From positions 496,001 to 560,000 of the forward strand of contig DALZZF010000001.1 of the NCBI GenBank assembly GCA_031987605.1: DNA of 64,000 nt, given 5' to 3'. Position 1 is the stretch's first letter; each line of letters begins with the position of its first letter. The DNA is from JAFAGO01 sp031987605 (GTDB lineage Bacteria; Bacteroidota; Bacteroidia; Flavobacteriales; Weeksellaceae). The notes under the pieces are model-generated. The model searched no databases. It saw only the letters and a program-made list of their open reading frames with translations, and had not been told where the DNA came from. The translations under genes and the position numbers were made by a program. This document shows, piece by piece, positions 44,028 through 52,860 of this stretch.

Positions 44028-47000
44028 ATGAATAAATTCATCAGAAATATCATCGCTTTTTCGCTGAAGAACAAAGCATTTACCTTTATCTGGGTCGGAA
44101 TTCTGGCAGTTTTGGGATTTATCAGTTTCAAAAGTATGCCGATTGAGGCATATCCGGATGTTACCAATACGCAGATCATCATCATTACCCAATGGAACGG
44201 GCGTAGTGCGGAAGAAGTGGAACGTTTTGTGACCACCCCGATTGAACTTGCAATGAGTCCCGTTCAAAAGAAAACCAGTGTTCGCAGTACCACCATGTTC
44301 GGATTGTCTATTATTAAAATTATTTTTGATGATGGTGTGGATGATACTTTTGCCAGAATTCAGGTGAATAACCAGTTGCGCACAGTCTCACTTCCAGATG
44401 GTGCCGATCCCGATGTGCAGCCGCCTTACGGACCAACTGGAGAAATTTACCGCTATGTGCTGCAAAGCAAAACCAAAGATTCACGGGAGTTGCTCACGAT
44501 TCAGAATTGGGTAATTGACCGTGCTTTGCGCGGAATTCCAGGGGTGGCAGATGTGAATGTTTTCGGTGGCCAGGATAAAATTTTTTCTTTAAATATCGAT
44601 CCGAGAAAGCTGGAAATCTACGGACTTACCACCAGTCAGGTTTACGATGCAGTTGCAAAAAGTAACCTCAATGTTGGCGGTGATGTGATCGAAAAAAACG
44701 GTCAGTCTTACGTGATCCGCGGAATCGGGCTGCTGAAATCCATTCAGGATATTGAGCGTGTCATTATTCACAATGATAAAGGAAATCCTATTTTGGTGAA
44801 AAATGTGGCAAATGTCCGCGAAAGTTCAATGCCGAGAGTAGGACAGGCCGGTTTTAACGATCAAAATGATGTGGTGGAAGGAATCATTGTGATGCGAAAA
44901 GGCGAAAATCCCGTAGAAGTTCTGGAATTGGTAAAAGCAAAAATCGAAGAACTTAATACCAGAATTCTCCCGAAAGACGTACATATCGAAACATTCTACA
45001 ACCGTGAAACGCTCATGGATTTCACCACCAAAACCGTAATGAACAACCTGATTGAAGGAATTATTCTCGTCACCGTAGTGGTATTCCTTTTCATGGCAGA
45101 CTGGCGCACGACTTTAATTGTTTCACTGGTCATTCCGCTTTCTTTGCTTTTCGCGTTCTTTTGTTTAAAAATAGCGGGAATGAGTGCCAACCTGCTTTCT
45201 CTGGGAGCGATTGATTTTGGGATCATCATCGATGGCGCGGTGGTGATGGTGGAAGGTATTTTTGTGATGCTCGACAGTAAAGCCCGGAAATACGGCATGG
45301 AAAAATTCAACAAAATGGCAAAAGCCGGCTGGATTAAAAATACCGGAACCGGTTTGGGGAAAGCCATTTTCTTTTCCAAAGTCATCATCATTACTTCACT
45401 CATTCCGATATTTTCTTTTCAGAAAGTGGAAGGGAAAATGTTTTCACCATTGGCATTTACGCTTGGTTTTGCACTTTTGGGTGCGTTGATTTTCACTTTA
45501 ACCATCGTCCCCGTTCTCAGCCATATTCTTTTGAACAAAAATGTAAGGGAAAAACACACTGCATTTGTTCGCTTTTGGGACAGAATTGTAGAAAAAGGCT
45601 TTCTTTGCACGTATCGGCACAAACGCATCAGTCTGATTGCTGCAGTTGCTTTTCTGGGAATAACCTTGTTTTCTTCCCGCTTTCTGGGAACTGAATTTTT
45701 ACCCCAGCTAAATGAAGGTTCTTTATGGATTACTGCAGAAATGCCAATGAGTTCAAGCTTAAAAGAATCTTTGAAAACCGCCGAACAGCTCCAAAAAGTC
45801 ATCCGTTCTTTTCCTGAAGTGACCGATGTGATTTCCCAAACCGGGCGCAGTAACGACGGAACCGATCCCAATGGTTTTGGTTTTGTGCAGTATGCGGTAA
45901 ATTTAAAACCCAAAGAACAGTGGGAACGTAAAATTTCTCTGGAAGAACTGATCGCCGAAATCGACGGGAAGCTGAAACAATATCAGGGAATCACCTTCAA
46001 TTATTCTCAGCCGATTTCTGATAATGTAGCCGAAGCCGTGGCGGGATTTAAGGCCGAAAATGGGATTAAAATTTTTGGCGACAACCTTACGGTTTTGAAT
46101 CAGTATGCAGAGCAAACATTGGAAGCCATTAAAAATGTGGAAGGAGTAAAAGATCCGGGAATCATTAAAAATATTGGTCAGCCGGAAATCAGTGTGGAGC
46201 TGGATCGGGATAAAATGGCAATGTTCGGTGTTACACTTACCGATGCTCAATCCGTTCTGGAAACGGCGTTTGGAGGAGTTACCGCTTCCACTTTGTACGA
46301 TGGCGAACGGAAATTCGACATCAGAATCCGCTACGAGCAGGAATACCGAAAAGATGAAAATGATCTGGCACTGCTCATGGTTCCCACACAGGATGGAACA
46401 CAGATTCCGATAAAAGAAATCAGCGAGATCCATCAGGACAATGGAGCGGCATTTATTTACCGCGATGAAATTAAACGCTATATCGGGATCAAATTTTCCA
46501 TCCGCGACCGCGATTTGGGAAGTACCATTGCGGATGCCCAAAAAGCTGTAAGCAAAATCCAGCTGCCGGACGGTTATTCTTTCGGATGGACCGGCCAGTT
46601 TGAAAACCAGCAACGGGCAACAAAATGCTTAGGACAAGTGGTGCCAATCAGCTTGGTGATGATTTTCTTCCTGCTATTTGTGCTGTTCGGAAATATGAAA
46701 GACTCTCTATTGGTTCTTGCCAATGTACCGTTCGCACTCATTGGCGGAATTATTGCGTTGCACCTCACCGGAATGAATTTCGGAATTTCTGCAGGTGTGG
46801 GCTTTATTGCACTTTTCGGAATTTGTATTCAGAATGGCGTTTTGCTGCTTTCGGAATTTCATCAGAACATAAAATCCGGATTTGGTGTGGATGCTGCGAT
46901 TCTGAAAGGCATTCAGGCGAGAACGCGTCCTGTCGTGATGACGGCGTTGATGGCTTCTATCGGATTGGTTCCTGCGGCGCTCTCTACCGGCATTGGTTCG

Positions 47001-47126
47001 GAATCTCAGAAACCGCTGGCGATTGTCATTATCGGTGGATTAATTACCGCAACGATTCTCACCCTTTTCATTTTCCCGATTATTTTCTGGATTTTTAACC
47101 GTACAAAGAAAGAAGAAATTGATTAG
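44028..47126 (+). CDS. CzcA/CusA-family heavy-metal efflux RND transporter
   Basis: The 1032-residue pump has the RND layout of twelve membrane helices with two large periplasmic loops. The motif DFGIIIDGAVVMVEG in the fourth helix is the signature of heavy-metal RND pumps (HME type), more like CzcA (Zn/Co/Cd) than CusA, whose motif differs. It uses proton flow to export divalent cations from the periplasm or cytoplasm. It is the last gene of a run with the duct, adaptor and two-component system, a complete regulated efflux unit. The metal cannot be fixed by eye. Confidence 0.93.
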   Translation: MNKFIRNIIAFSLKNKAFTFIWVGILAVLGFISFKSMPIEAYPDVTNTQIIIITQWNGRSAEEVERFVTTPIELAMSPVQKKTSVRSTTMFGLSIIKIIFDDGVDDTFARIQVNNQLRTVSLPDGADPDVQPPYGPTGEIYRYVLQSKTKDSRELLTIQNWVIDRALRGIPGVADVNVFGGQDKIFSLNIDPRKLEIYGLTTSQVYDAVAKSNLNVGGDVIEKNGQSYVIRGIGLLKSIQDIERVIIHNDKGNPILVKNVANVRESSMPRVGQAGFNDQNDVVEGIIVMRKGENPVEVLELVKAKIEELNTRILPKDVHIETFYNRETLMDFTTKTVMNNLIEGIILVTVVVFLFMADWRTTLIVSLVIPLSLLFAFFCLKIAGMSANLLSLGAIDFGIIIDGAVVMVEGIFVMLDSKARKYGMEKFNKMAKAGWIKNTGTGLGKAIFFSKVIIITSLIPIFSFQKVEGKMFSPLAFTLGFALLGALIFTLTIVPVLSHILLNKNVREKHTAFVRFWDRIVEKGFLCTYRHKRISLIAAVAFLGITLFSSRFLGTEFLPQLNEGSLWITAEMPMSSSLKESLKTAEQLQKVIRSFPEVTDVISQTGRSNDGTDPNGFGFVQYAVNLKPKEQWERKISLEELIAEIDGKLKQYQGITFNYSQPISDNVAEAVAGFKAENGIKIFGDNLTVLNQYAEQTLEAIKNVEGVKDPGIIKNIGQPEISVELDRDKMAMFGVTLTDAQSVLETAFGGVTASTLYDGERKFDIRIRYEQEYRKDENDLALLMVPTQDGTQIPIKEISEIHQDNGAAFIYRDEIKRYIGIKFSIRDRDLGSTIADAQKAVSKIQLPDGYSFGWTGQFENQQRATKCLGQVVPISLVMIFFLLFVLFGNMKDSLLVLANVPFALIGGIIALHLTGMNFGISAGVGFIALFGICIQNGVLLLSEFHQNIKSGFGVDAAILKGIQARTRPVVMTALMASIGLVPAALSTGIGSESQKPLAIVIIGGLITATILTLFIFPIIFWIFNRTKKEEID

Positions 47127-47154
47127 TGCATTTTAGCAGAATTTTAAGAAAATA

Positions 47155-47196
47155 GCTATGGGTATTTTTTCAAATTTATATGTAAATTTGCATAGC
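47155..47196. promoter_or_regulatory. palindrome with −7 boxes on both strands ahead of tuf
   Basis: The segment 47171-47190 is a perfect 8-bp inverted repeat with a TATG loop; each arm spells TAAATTTG on its own strand. It is flanked by GCTATG (47155-47160) and CATAGC (47191-47196), which can pair outside it. It could be a bidirectional promoter, an operator, or the terminator of the efflux run. Confidence 0.45.
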
Positions 47197-47283
47197 AAAA
47201 TATCAAATCTCGGAAAGGTAAATCTTTGTGTATGAATATTGAAACTTTTTTCAAGAAAAAATTTTTAATATTTAAAAAATCAC

Positions 47284-47291
47284 TATATTTG
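47284..47291 (+). promoter_or_regulatory. −7 box for tuf
   Basis: TATATTTG lies 45 bases upstream of the tuf ATG. A canonical TTTG at −33 is not seen; the spacer is nearly pure A/T. Confidence 0.6.
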
Positions 47292-47336
47292 CAAACCGAA
47301 AATTTAAATAAATAATAAAACAAATAATTTAAAATC

Positions 47337-48524
47337 ATGGCAAAGGAAACGTTTAATCGTAACAAACCGCACTTGAACATTGGTACTATTGGTCACGTTG
47401 ACCATGGTAAAACTACTTTAACTGCAGCTATCAGTAAAGTATTGGCTGACAAAGGTCTTGCTGAGAAAAAAGACTTCTCTGCAATTGACTCTGCGCCAGA
47501 AGAAAAAGAAAGAGGTATTACTATTAATACTGCACACATCGAATATGAAACTGAAAACAGACACTACGCTCACGTAGACTGTCCTGGTCACGCCGACTAT
47601 GTAAAAAACATGGTAACTGGTGCTGCACAGATGGACGGAGCAATCCTTGTGGTTGCTGCTACTGATGGTCCTATGCCACAGACAAGAGAGCACATCCTTC
47701 TTTGTCGTCAGGTAAACGTACCAAGAATTGTTGTTTTCATGAATAAAGTAGATATGGTTGATGATGCTGAACTTCTTGAGCTTGTTGAGCTTGAAGTAAG
47801 AGATCTTCTTTCTACTTATGAATATGATGGAGATAACTCTCCAGTAATCCAGGGGTCAGCTCTTGGTGGTCTTAACGGAGAGCCAAAATGGGTTGAAAAA
47901 ATCGAAGAATTGATGAACGCTGTTGATACTTGGATTGAACTTCCTGTTAGAGATCAGGATAAACCATTCCTAATGCCAATCGAAGATGTATTCTCTATTA
48001 CAGGTAGAGGTACTGTAGCAACAGGACGTATCGAAGCAGGTGTTATCAATACAGGTGATCCTGTAGACATCGTAGGTATGGGGGATGAAAAATTAACTTC
48101 TACTATTACAGGAGTTGAGATGTTCAGAAAAATCCTAGACAGAGGAGAAGCTGGTGATAACGTAGGTCTATTGTTAAGAGGTATTGAAAAAACCGACATC
48201 AAAAGAGGAATGGTTATCGCTAAAAAAGATTCTGTAAAACCACACAAAAAATTCAAAGCAGAGGTATATATCCTTTCTAAAGAAGAAGGTGGACGTCACA
48301 CTCCATTCCACAACAAATACCGTCCTCAGTTCTATGTAAGAACTACAGACGTAACTGGAGAAATCTTCTTGCCTGAAGGTGTAGAAATGGTAATGCCAGG
48401 AGATAACTTGACAATTACTGTAGAATTGCTTCAGCCAATCGCTCTTAACGTAGGTCTTAGATTTGCGATCAGAGAAGGAGGTAGAACAGTTGGTGCAGGT
48501 CAGGTAACTGAAATCTTAGACTAA
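47337..48524 (+). CDS. tuf: elongation factor Tu
   Basis: The 395-residue GTPase is full length, with G1 GHVDHGKT (19-26), the switch region RGITINTAH, DCPGHADY, NKVD and SAL motifs, and domains II and III. It brings aminoacyl-tRNA to the ribosome. The codon usage is visibly biased, as expected for a highly expressed gene. A terminator and tRNA-Trp follow. Confidence 0.98.
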   Translation: MAKETFNRNKPHLNIGTIGHVDHGKTTLTAAISKVLADKGLAEKKDFSAIDSAPEEKERGITINTAHIEYETENRHYAHVDCPGHADYVKNMVTGAAQMDGAILVVAATDGPMPQTREHILLCRQVNVPRIVVFMNKVDMVDDAELLELVELEVRDLLSTYEYDGDNSPVIQGSALGGLNGEPKWVEKIEELMNAVDTWIELPVRDQDKPFLMPIEDVFSITGRGTVATGRIEAGVINTGDPVDIVGMGDEKLTSTITGVEMFRKILDRGEAGDNVGLLLRGIEKTDIKRGMVIAKKDSVKPHKKFKAEVYILSKEEGGRHTPFHNKYRPQFYVRTTDVTGEIFLPEGVEMVMPGDNLTITVELLQPIALNVGLRFAIREGGRTVGAGQVTEILD

Positions 48525-48540
48525 TTGATCTAAAATAATT

Positions 48541-48573
48541 AAAGTTCCGTAAGGAAACTTGCGGAACTTTTTA
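48541..48573 (+). terminator. tuf terminator abutting tRNA-Trp
   Basis: AAAGTTCCG (48541-48549) and CGGAACTTT (48562-48570) form a 9-bp stem followed by a short T-run. tRNA-Trp begins at 48578, only a few bases later. Confidence 0.8.
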
Positions 48574-48577
48574 ATCT

Positions 48578-48648
48578 ACGGGCATCGTCCAATGGTAGGA
48601 TACCGGTCTCCAAAACCGTTGATCAGGGTTCGAATCCTTGTGCCCGTG
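48578..48648 (+). tRNA. tRNA-Trp (anticodon CCA)
   Basis: The 71-nt cloverleaf has acceptor ACGGGCA/TGCCCGT, anticodon CCA in the loop CTCCAAA and T-loop TTCGAAT. Its place between tuf and secE is the usual one in many bacteria. Confidence 0.94.
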
Positions 48649-48660
48649 CAAATAATAATT

Positions 48661-48864
48661 ATGAGCTTAGTTGACTTTTTAAAAGGTTCTTACAACGAAT
48701 TCAGAAACAAAGTAGAATGGCCAAAGTGGCCTGATCTGCAATCGTCCACGGTTGTAGTTACGGTGGCTACTGTAATTCTGGCTCTCTTTACTTTTGGGGT
48801 AGATACTTTATTCAGTAAAGCAATCTCCAATATCCTGTCAATCTTTATCAACCTATTCAATTAA
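48661..48864 (+). CDS. secE: preprotein translocase subunit SecE
   Basis: The 67-residue protein has the conserved amphipathic segment FLKGSYNEFRNKVEWPKW followed by one transmembrane helix. It clamps SecY in the inner-membrane translocon. ATG 48661 is chosen; the longer frame runs back through tRNA-Trp. nusG follows after 11 bases. Confidence 0.96.
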   Translation: MSLVDFLKGSYNEFRNKVEWPKWPDLQSSTVVVTVATVILALFTFGVDTLFSKAISNILSIFINLFN

Positions 48865-48875
48865 ATTTTTTATCC

Positions 48876-49418
48876 ATGAGTGAATTGAAATGGTATGTGC
48901 TGAAGTCCATCAGTGGTCAGGAAAATAAAGTGAAAAACTATATCGAAAACGAGATGAAACGTCTTGGTTTCGAATCCTACGTTACGCAGGTAGTCATTCC
49001 TATGGAAAAAGTTATCCAGATGCGCAACGGAAAGAAAAGCCTTAAAGAAAAACCATTCTATCCGGGATATTTAATGGTGGAAGCCAATTTGGTTGGTGAA
49101 ATTCCTCACATTATTAAAAATTTACCGGGAGTAATTTCATTCCTTAGCCTTACCAAAGGCGGAGATCCTGTGCCAATGCGTAAATCAGAAGTAGACAGAA
49201 TGCTTGGGAAAGCCGATGAACTCTCTGAATTTGCAGTGGATATGGCAATTCCTTACATCGTCGGAGAAAACGTAAAAGTGATCGACGGTCCTTTCAATGG
49301 TTTCAATGGAACGGTTGAAAAGATTTTGGAAGACAAAAAGAAATTGGAAGTTTCCGTATTGATTTTCGGAAGAAAAACTCCGATGGAATTAAGTTTTATG
49401 CAAGTAGAAAAGGTATAA
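48876..49418 (+). CDS. nusG: transcription termination/antitermination protein NusG
   Basis: The 180-residue protein has the NGN domain (KWYVLKSISGQENKVKNYIENEMKR, FYPGYLMVEA) and a C-terminal KOW domain (GENVKVIDGPFNGFNGTVEKI). It binds the RNA polymerase clamp and links it to Rho or the ribosome. In most genomes rplK follows directly; here three minus-strand genes intervene. Confidence 0.97.
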   Translation: MSELKWYVLKSISGQENKVKNYIENEMKRLGFESYVTQVVIPMEKVIQMRNGKKSLKEKPFYPGYLMVEANLVGEIPHIIKNLPGVISFLSLTKGGDPVPMRKSEVDRMLGKADELSEFAVDMAIPYIVGENVKVIDGPFNGFNGTVEKILEDKKKLEVSVLIFGRKTPMELSFMQVEKV

Positions 49419-49440
49419 AATACTTTATAAGATAAAAAAA

Positions 49441-49475
49441 AGAGAATCAGCAAATCACTGGTTCTCTTTTTTTTG
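49441..49475. terminator. nusG terminator
   Basis: AGAGAATCAG (49441-49450) and CTGGTTCTCT (49458-49467) pair with one G-T, A-rich on the left and T-rich on the right. It separates nusG from the converging WG-repeat gene and may serve both. Confidence 0.88.
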
Positions 49476-49480
49476 AATTT

Positions 49481-51331
49481 TTACTGAACATAGTACCAAA
49501 GCTGATTATAATTGAACTGATCCAAATAATAATATTCAATGATACCTTTGCTTTGCTGATTATCCTCAAAGTAAAACGTATTTCCGAAAGTATCGATTAA
49601 ATAATATGGAGTATTGCGATAACTTTTATATCCAGGTTTTTGAGCAAGTGCAAATCCATTATGAAAATTAGAAATCCGTTCAAATTCTGGAGAAATTATA
49701 ATTGCTCCTTCTTTTGATTTCAATCCGAAAAGATTAGAATTTCTAAGTTCGGAATATTGATAAACTCTGCGTTGTTGTGAAAATGCTTGTTTCACTTCAC
49801 TAAAACCTCCTTTAATATCAGTAATAATCGTTTTGTTGTTTTCATCAACCAATTGATAGGTATTTCTATATTGTGCTAGGTACAAATGTTCCCAATTTCC
49901 AGAAGAATCAATGATGTTTTCAAGAGAATCATAGATTGGTGGAATCGTAATTTTGCCTTTTAAATTAATCAAACCGTATTTTTCATCTTTTTGAATTTTG
50001 TTCAAATGAAGATTTCCATAATAATAGATTCCATCGTAAATAAAAGGAAGTACAATTTTTCCGTTGCGATCTAAAAGTCCTTGTTTACGATGATTTTCAG
50101 TAGCGGCAACACTCACAAAATAATATTCAAAAGCATTGATGTTATCGTAAATTGGTTCAGTTAAAACTTTTCCTTTTTCATCTTGAATTCCAAACTTATG
50201 CTTTTCATCATCGAAAAATATATTTCTTCCGTTGCGATAATGGCTCTGAGAATTATTGGTTTTTAATGGTTTAAAATCTTTATTGAACCAAATTGTTTTG
50301 TCATCCAAATTTGCCCAAAACGAAGGAATTTTGTCTTCAAGTGCACCAACAGATTTATAGATTGTATCGAGAACGATTTTTCCTTTTCCATCCATCAATC
50401 CCACTTTTGAACGGTTCCGAAATGTATAATAATTTGCGGAAGATTTGTTCATGTATTTTGCTTGAGCAATTTTTTTTCCTGATTTGCTCATCAAGACAAA
50501 ATGATCCTTTTGTTTCAATACAAGAAAATCCATTGCTTCTGAAAAAGGAAATCCCATTTCATTATTGTCGTAATCTGAAATATTGTAATTCGCATCGAAG
50601 ACTTCATCGCTCATTTGTTTTCCAGTTTCAGGATCAATCATCACTCTGCCTTTTTCGGTTTCTCCGAAAATAAAATTTTTATGACAAGTAATGTATTTGT
50701 ACAGAAATTCAGGTTCAAGACTTCCATCAGGTTTTGTAAATCCCCATTTATTACCGTTTTTGATGGCAATGAGTTTTACAAAATCGTAGATTTCATCAAA
50801 ATCTGGAGCGATGATTTCGTGTCCGGATTTGTCGAGCATTCCTACTTTTCCATTTCTTCGAATGACAATGGTTGTATACGGTTTTGTAACAGGTTCAATG
50901 TAATTTTTTGTGAATTCAATTCCGTCATAATCATTTTTCGTAATTAAATTTCCGTCAATATCCAAAAGTCCATACAACAAAACTTGCTGCATTCTGCCAG
51001 TTTGAGGATGTTTTCGATTAGTGAAAAATGAGGCTTTGCAGAATCCATCATAAAAATCAGTAAGAAATTGATATTTTGGTTCGATGACTTCGTTTCCTTT
51101 TGAATCAATATAACCCCAACCTTTATATTGAATAAACACTTTTGCATATTTAATTTCCGGCTTTTTTTGAACCACAAAGAAATCACCAACTAAAGTGTAT
51201 TTTTTGGAAGCGGCAATCTTTTCAAGAAATTTTGAATCCTTTTCAGTATCTGTTGAATTTTGTTTGAAATTTTGCGCAAATGAAACAGTATTCAATAAAA
51301 TAAAGAAGAACAGAAAAGAAGTATTTCGCAT
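49481..51331 (-). CDS. WG-repeat-containing secreted protein
   Basis: The 616-residue protein has a signal peptide (MRNTSFLFFFILLNTVSFAQ) and then many copies of a roughly 30-60-residue WG/KWG-type repeat (GWGYIDSKGNEVIEPKYQFL, KWGFTKPDGSLEPEF, KVGLMDGKGKIVLDTIY, KYGLINLKGKITIPPIYDSL). WG repeats form beta structures and occur in many Bacteroidota exported proteins of unknown role. No lipobox or T9SS domain is seen. It lies on the minus strand inside the ribosomal/RNA polymerase cluster. Confidence 0.88.
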   Translation of the reverse strand: MRNTSFLFFFILLNTVSFAQNFKQNSTDTEKDSKFLEKIAASKKYTLVGDFFVVQKKPEIKYAKVFIQYKGWGYIDSKGNEVIEPKYQFLTDFYDGFCKASFFTNRKHPQTGRMQQVLLYGLLDIDGNLITKNDYDGIEFTKNYIEPVTKPYTTIVIRRNGKVGMLDKSGHEIIAPDFDEIYDFVKLIAIKNGNKWGFTKPDGSLEPEFLYKYITCHKNFIFGETEKGRVMIDPETGKQMSDEVFDANYNISDYDNNEMGFPFSEAMDFLVLKQKDHFVLMSKSGKKIAQAKYMNKSSANYYTFRNRSKVGLMDGKGKIVLDTIYKSVGALEDKIPSFWANLDDKTIWFNKDFKPLKTNNSQSHYRNGRNIFFDDEKHKFGIQDEKGKVLTEPIYDNINAFEYYFVSVAATENHRKQGLLDRNGKIVLPFIYDGIYYYGNLHLNKIQKDEKYGLINLKGKITIPPIYDSLENIIDSSGNWEHLYLAQYRNTYQLVDENNKTIITDIKGGFSEVKQAFSQQRRVYQYSELRNSNLFGLKSKEGAIIISPEFERISNFHNGFALAQKPGYKSYRNTPYYLIDTFGNTFYFEDNQQSKGIIEYYYLDQFNYNQLWYYVQ

Positions 51332-51398
51332 AAAGAAACCATTTATCGCTTCGATAAAGTTACGAAAAATTTATTTTTTGGTTGATTTTTTTTCAACC

Positions 51399-52160
51399 TT
51401 AAAGCCCAAAAATACTAATCTCATTTATATTTTCAATATTATTTGGATCCAAAGAATATTGATGAACACTGTTTGTGGTAAACGCAAACAAATGATTTCC
51501 TCTTATAATTAAATCAATGGCAGGAACATTTGCAATCGTCTTTTTTAACTGAATATTTTTCGGGTCAGAAACGTCAAAAACAAGCAGGTCATTCTTGTCA
51601 CAGATTAATAAATAGTCGTTGTAAAGTCCTAAACCTTTGGGTTCTAATAAATTCCTTTCAGAAATAAGCAATGGATTGCTGATATTGGCAATATCGTACA
51701 CCATTAATTTATTAAGGCTGACATTGGTATTGCATACGGTATTGGTATGAAGCGTAACGAAAGCGTTATTGGCATTCGCAACCACAGGATCGCAAGCCGT
51801 GAAATGTTGAGCAGCAGACACAAAGGTGGGAACTTCTGGATTTTCTTCTATACTAAATATAAACATCCCGTTCTGTGAGCCTACAAAAAGATATTTGTCG
51901 AATGAAAAAAGCGTTTCTATATTTAACCCGATTTCCACAGAATTTATTTTGACAGGATTTTCAGCATCAGATACACTAAATACATTGATTCGGGATTGAT
52001 CGACGACATATAGATAATTGCCTTTCAAAATAAATGTGGCCATAGAACCTCCTTTTTCCTCAGAAACAGATTGAGATTCAGAATTAGCATCATTGTTTTC
52101 ACCGCAGGAGTGCATTAAAAATAATACACTAAGAATTAGAATAAAATATTTTCTCATCAT
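51399..52160 (-). CDS. LVIVD-repeat lipoprotein
   Basis: The 253-residue protein has a lipoprotein signal (MMRKYFILILSVLFLMHSC) and repeated units such as NYLYVVDQSRINVFSVSDAENPVKINSVEIG and DYLLICDKNDLLVFDVSDPKNIQLKKTI, the LVIVD pattern predicted to form a beta-propeller. The start ATG directly follows the TAA stop of the upstream gene. Both genes have their own signal peptide, so this is a tandem pair and not a split gene. Function unknown. Confidence 0.82.
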   Translation of the reverse strand: MMRKYFILILSVLFLMHSCGENNDANSESQSVSEEKGGSMATFILKGNYLYVVDQSRINVFSVSDAENPVKINSVEIGLNIETLFSFDKYLFVGSQNGMFIFSIEENPEVPTFVSAAQHFTACDPVVANANNAFVTLHTNTVCNTNVSLNKLMVYDIANISNPLLISERNLLEPKGLGLYNDYLLICDKNDLLVFDVSDPKNIQLKKTIANVPAIDLIIRGNHLFAFTTNSVHQYSLDPNNIENINEISIFGL

Positions 52161-52673
52161 TTATGGTATTATTTTCCAGTCTATTACAACCTGATTTGCA
52201 TTTACTTGGGCGATGTCGCCATTTGGAGACCGAAGTTCAGGAAAAGCATTTTCGATTCTTTTCAAAACCTGAACCTGATTCGTGCTTGTATTAATTTTAA
52301 GAGCAACAAGATCTCGCGCTTGATTAATGTACAAAACATCATTTCTCACCGCAACATCTGTTGAGCCGAGTGCTTTCAAATATTTGATTTTGCTAGGCTG
52401 CGAAGGATTTGTGTTATCGATGATATGGAAGCCATCTCTTCTGTCATTTACAAAAATATAAGAATCCTTAATATAGATTTTCTTATTTTCTGTGGTTGTT
52501 TTAGGGTTTTGCAACTGAATATCATGCAATTGCGTTTTAGTAATGATGATTGGCTCATACTTGGTGGAATTGGGATCCGTAGGAGGATCATCAGTTGTTC
52601 TCCACCAGCAGGAAGTGGTGATGAGAGAAATTATAATGAAAAAAAGTAGATTTTTAATGCGCATGGGTTTCAT
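52161..52673 (-). CDS. short LVIVD-type lipoprotein
   Basis: The 170-residue protein has a lipoprotein signal ending in LITTSC, followed by a Pro/Thr linker and about two LVIVD-like blades (SYIFVNDRRDGFHIIDNTNPSQPSKIKYL, DVLYINQARDLVALKI). It ends in VVIDWKIIP, an ending I recall in related Chryseobacterium proteins, so it appears complete. It abuts the longer LVIVD lipoprotein gene with no spacer (TAAATG), so the two are co-expressed. Confidence 0.75.
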   Translation of the reverse strand: MKPMRIKNLLFFIIISLITTSCWWRTTDDPPTDPNSTKYEPIIITKTQLHDIQLQNPKTTTENKKIYIKDSYIFVNDRRDGFHIIDNTNPSQPSKIKYLKALGSTDVAVRNDVLYINQARDLVALKINTSTNQVQVLKRIENAFPELRSPNGDIAQVNANQVVIDWKIIP

Positions 52674-52754
52674 ATTTTCACGAAGATAGTATTTTGATAA
52701 GAATTCTTAATATTAAATTTTTGCTTTCTTATTTCTGAAATTTAAGCAGTTAGT

Positions 52755-52785
52755 ATTGCAGATTCAAAAAATATGCTTACTTTTG
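52755..52785 (+). promoter_or_regulatory. promoter of the rplK operon
   Basis: ATTG (52755-52758) and TACTTTTG (52778-52785) are spaced by 19 bp. The leader to the rplK ATG is about 90 nt. Confidence 0.75.
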
Positions 52786-52796
52786 CAAACCAAAAT

Positions 52797-52860
52797 ACCG
52801 TATTGTAAAGTGAGATAAACAATCCGGTAAGAATAATAAATGCTTCCAACATTCATTATT
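52797..52860 (+). promoter_or_regulatory. two consecutive hairpins in the rplK leader
   Basis: Hairpin 1 pairs ACCGTATTG (52797-52805) with CAATCCGGT (52820-52828), one mismatch, and has a 14-nt purine-rich loop (52806-52819). Hairpin 2 pairs AATAATAAATG (52832-52842) with CATTCATTATT (52850-52860) and is followed by TATTAATTTTTTAA, a weak terminator look. L11-L1 operons are known to be autoregulated by L1 binding to the leader, so this is a candidate site. Confidence 0.5.

Noticed and set aside
51399..52673. Two adjacent LVIVD genes as one gene broken by a frameshift or stop
   Set aside because: Each has its own signal peptide and lipobox, and the first ends in a sequence typical for its family, so they are two genes.
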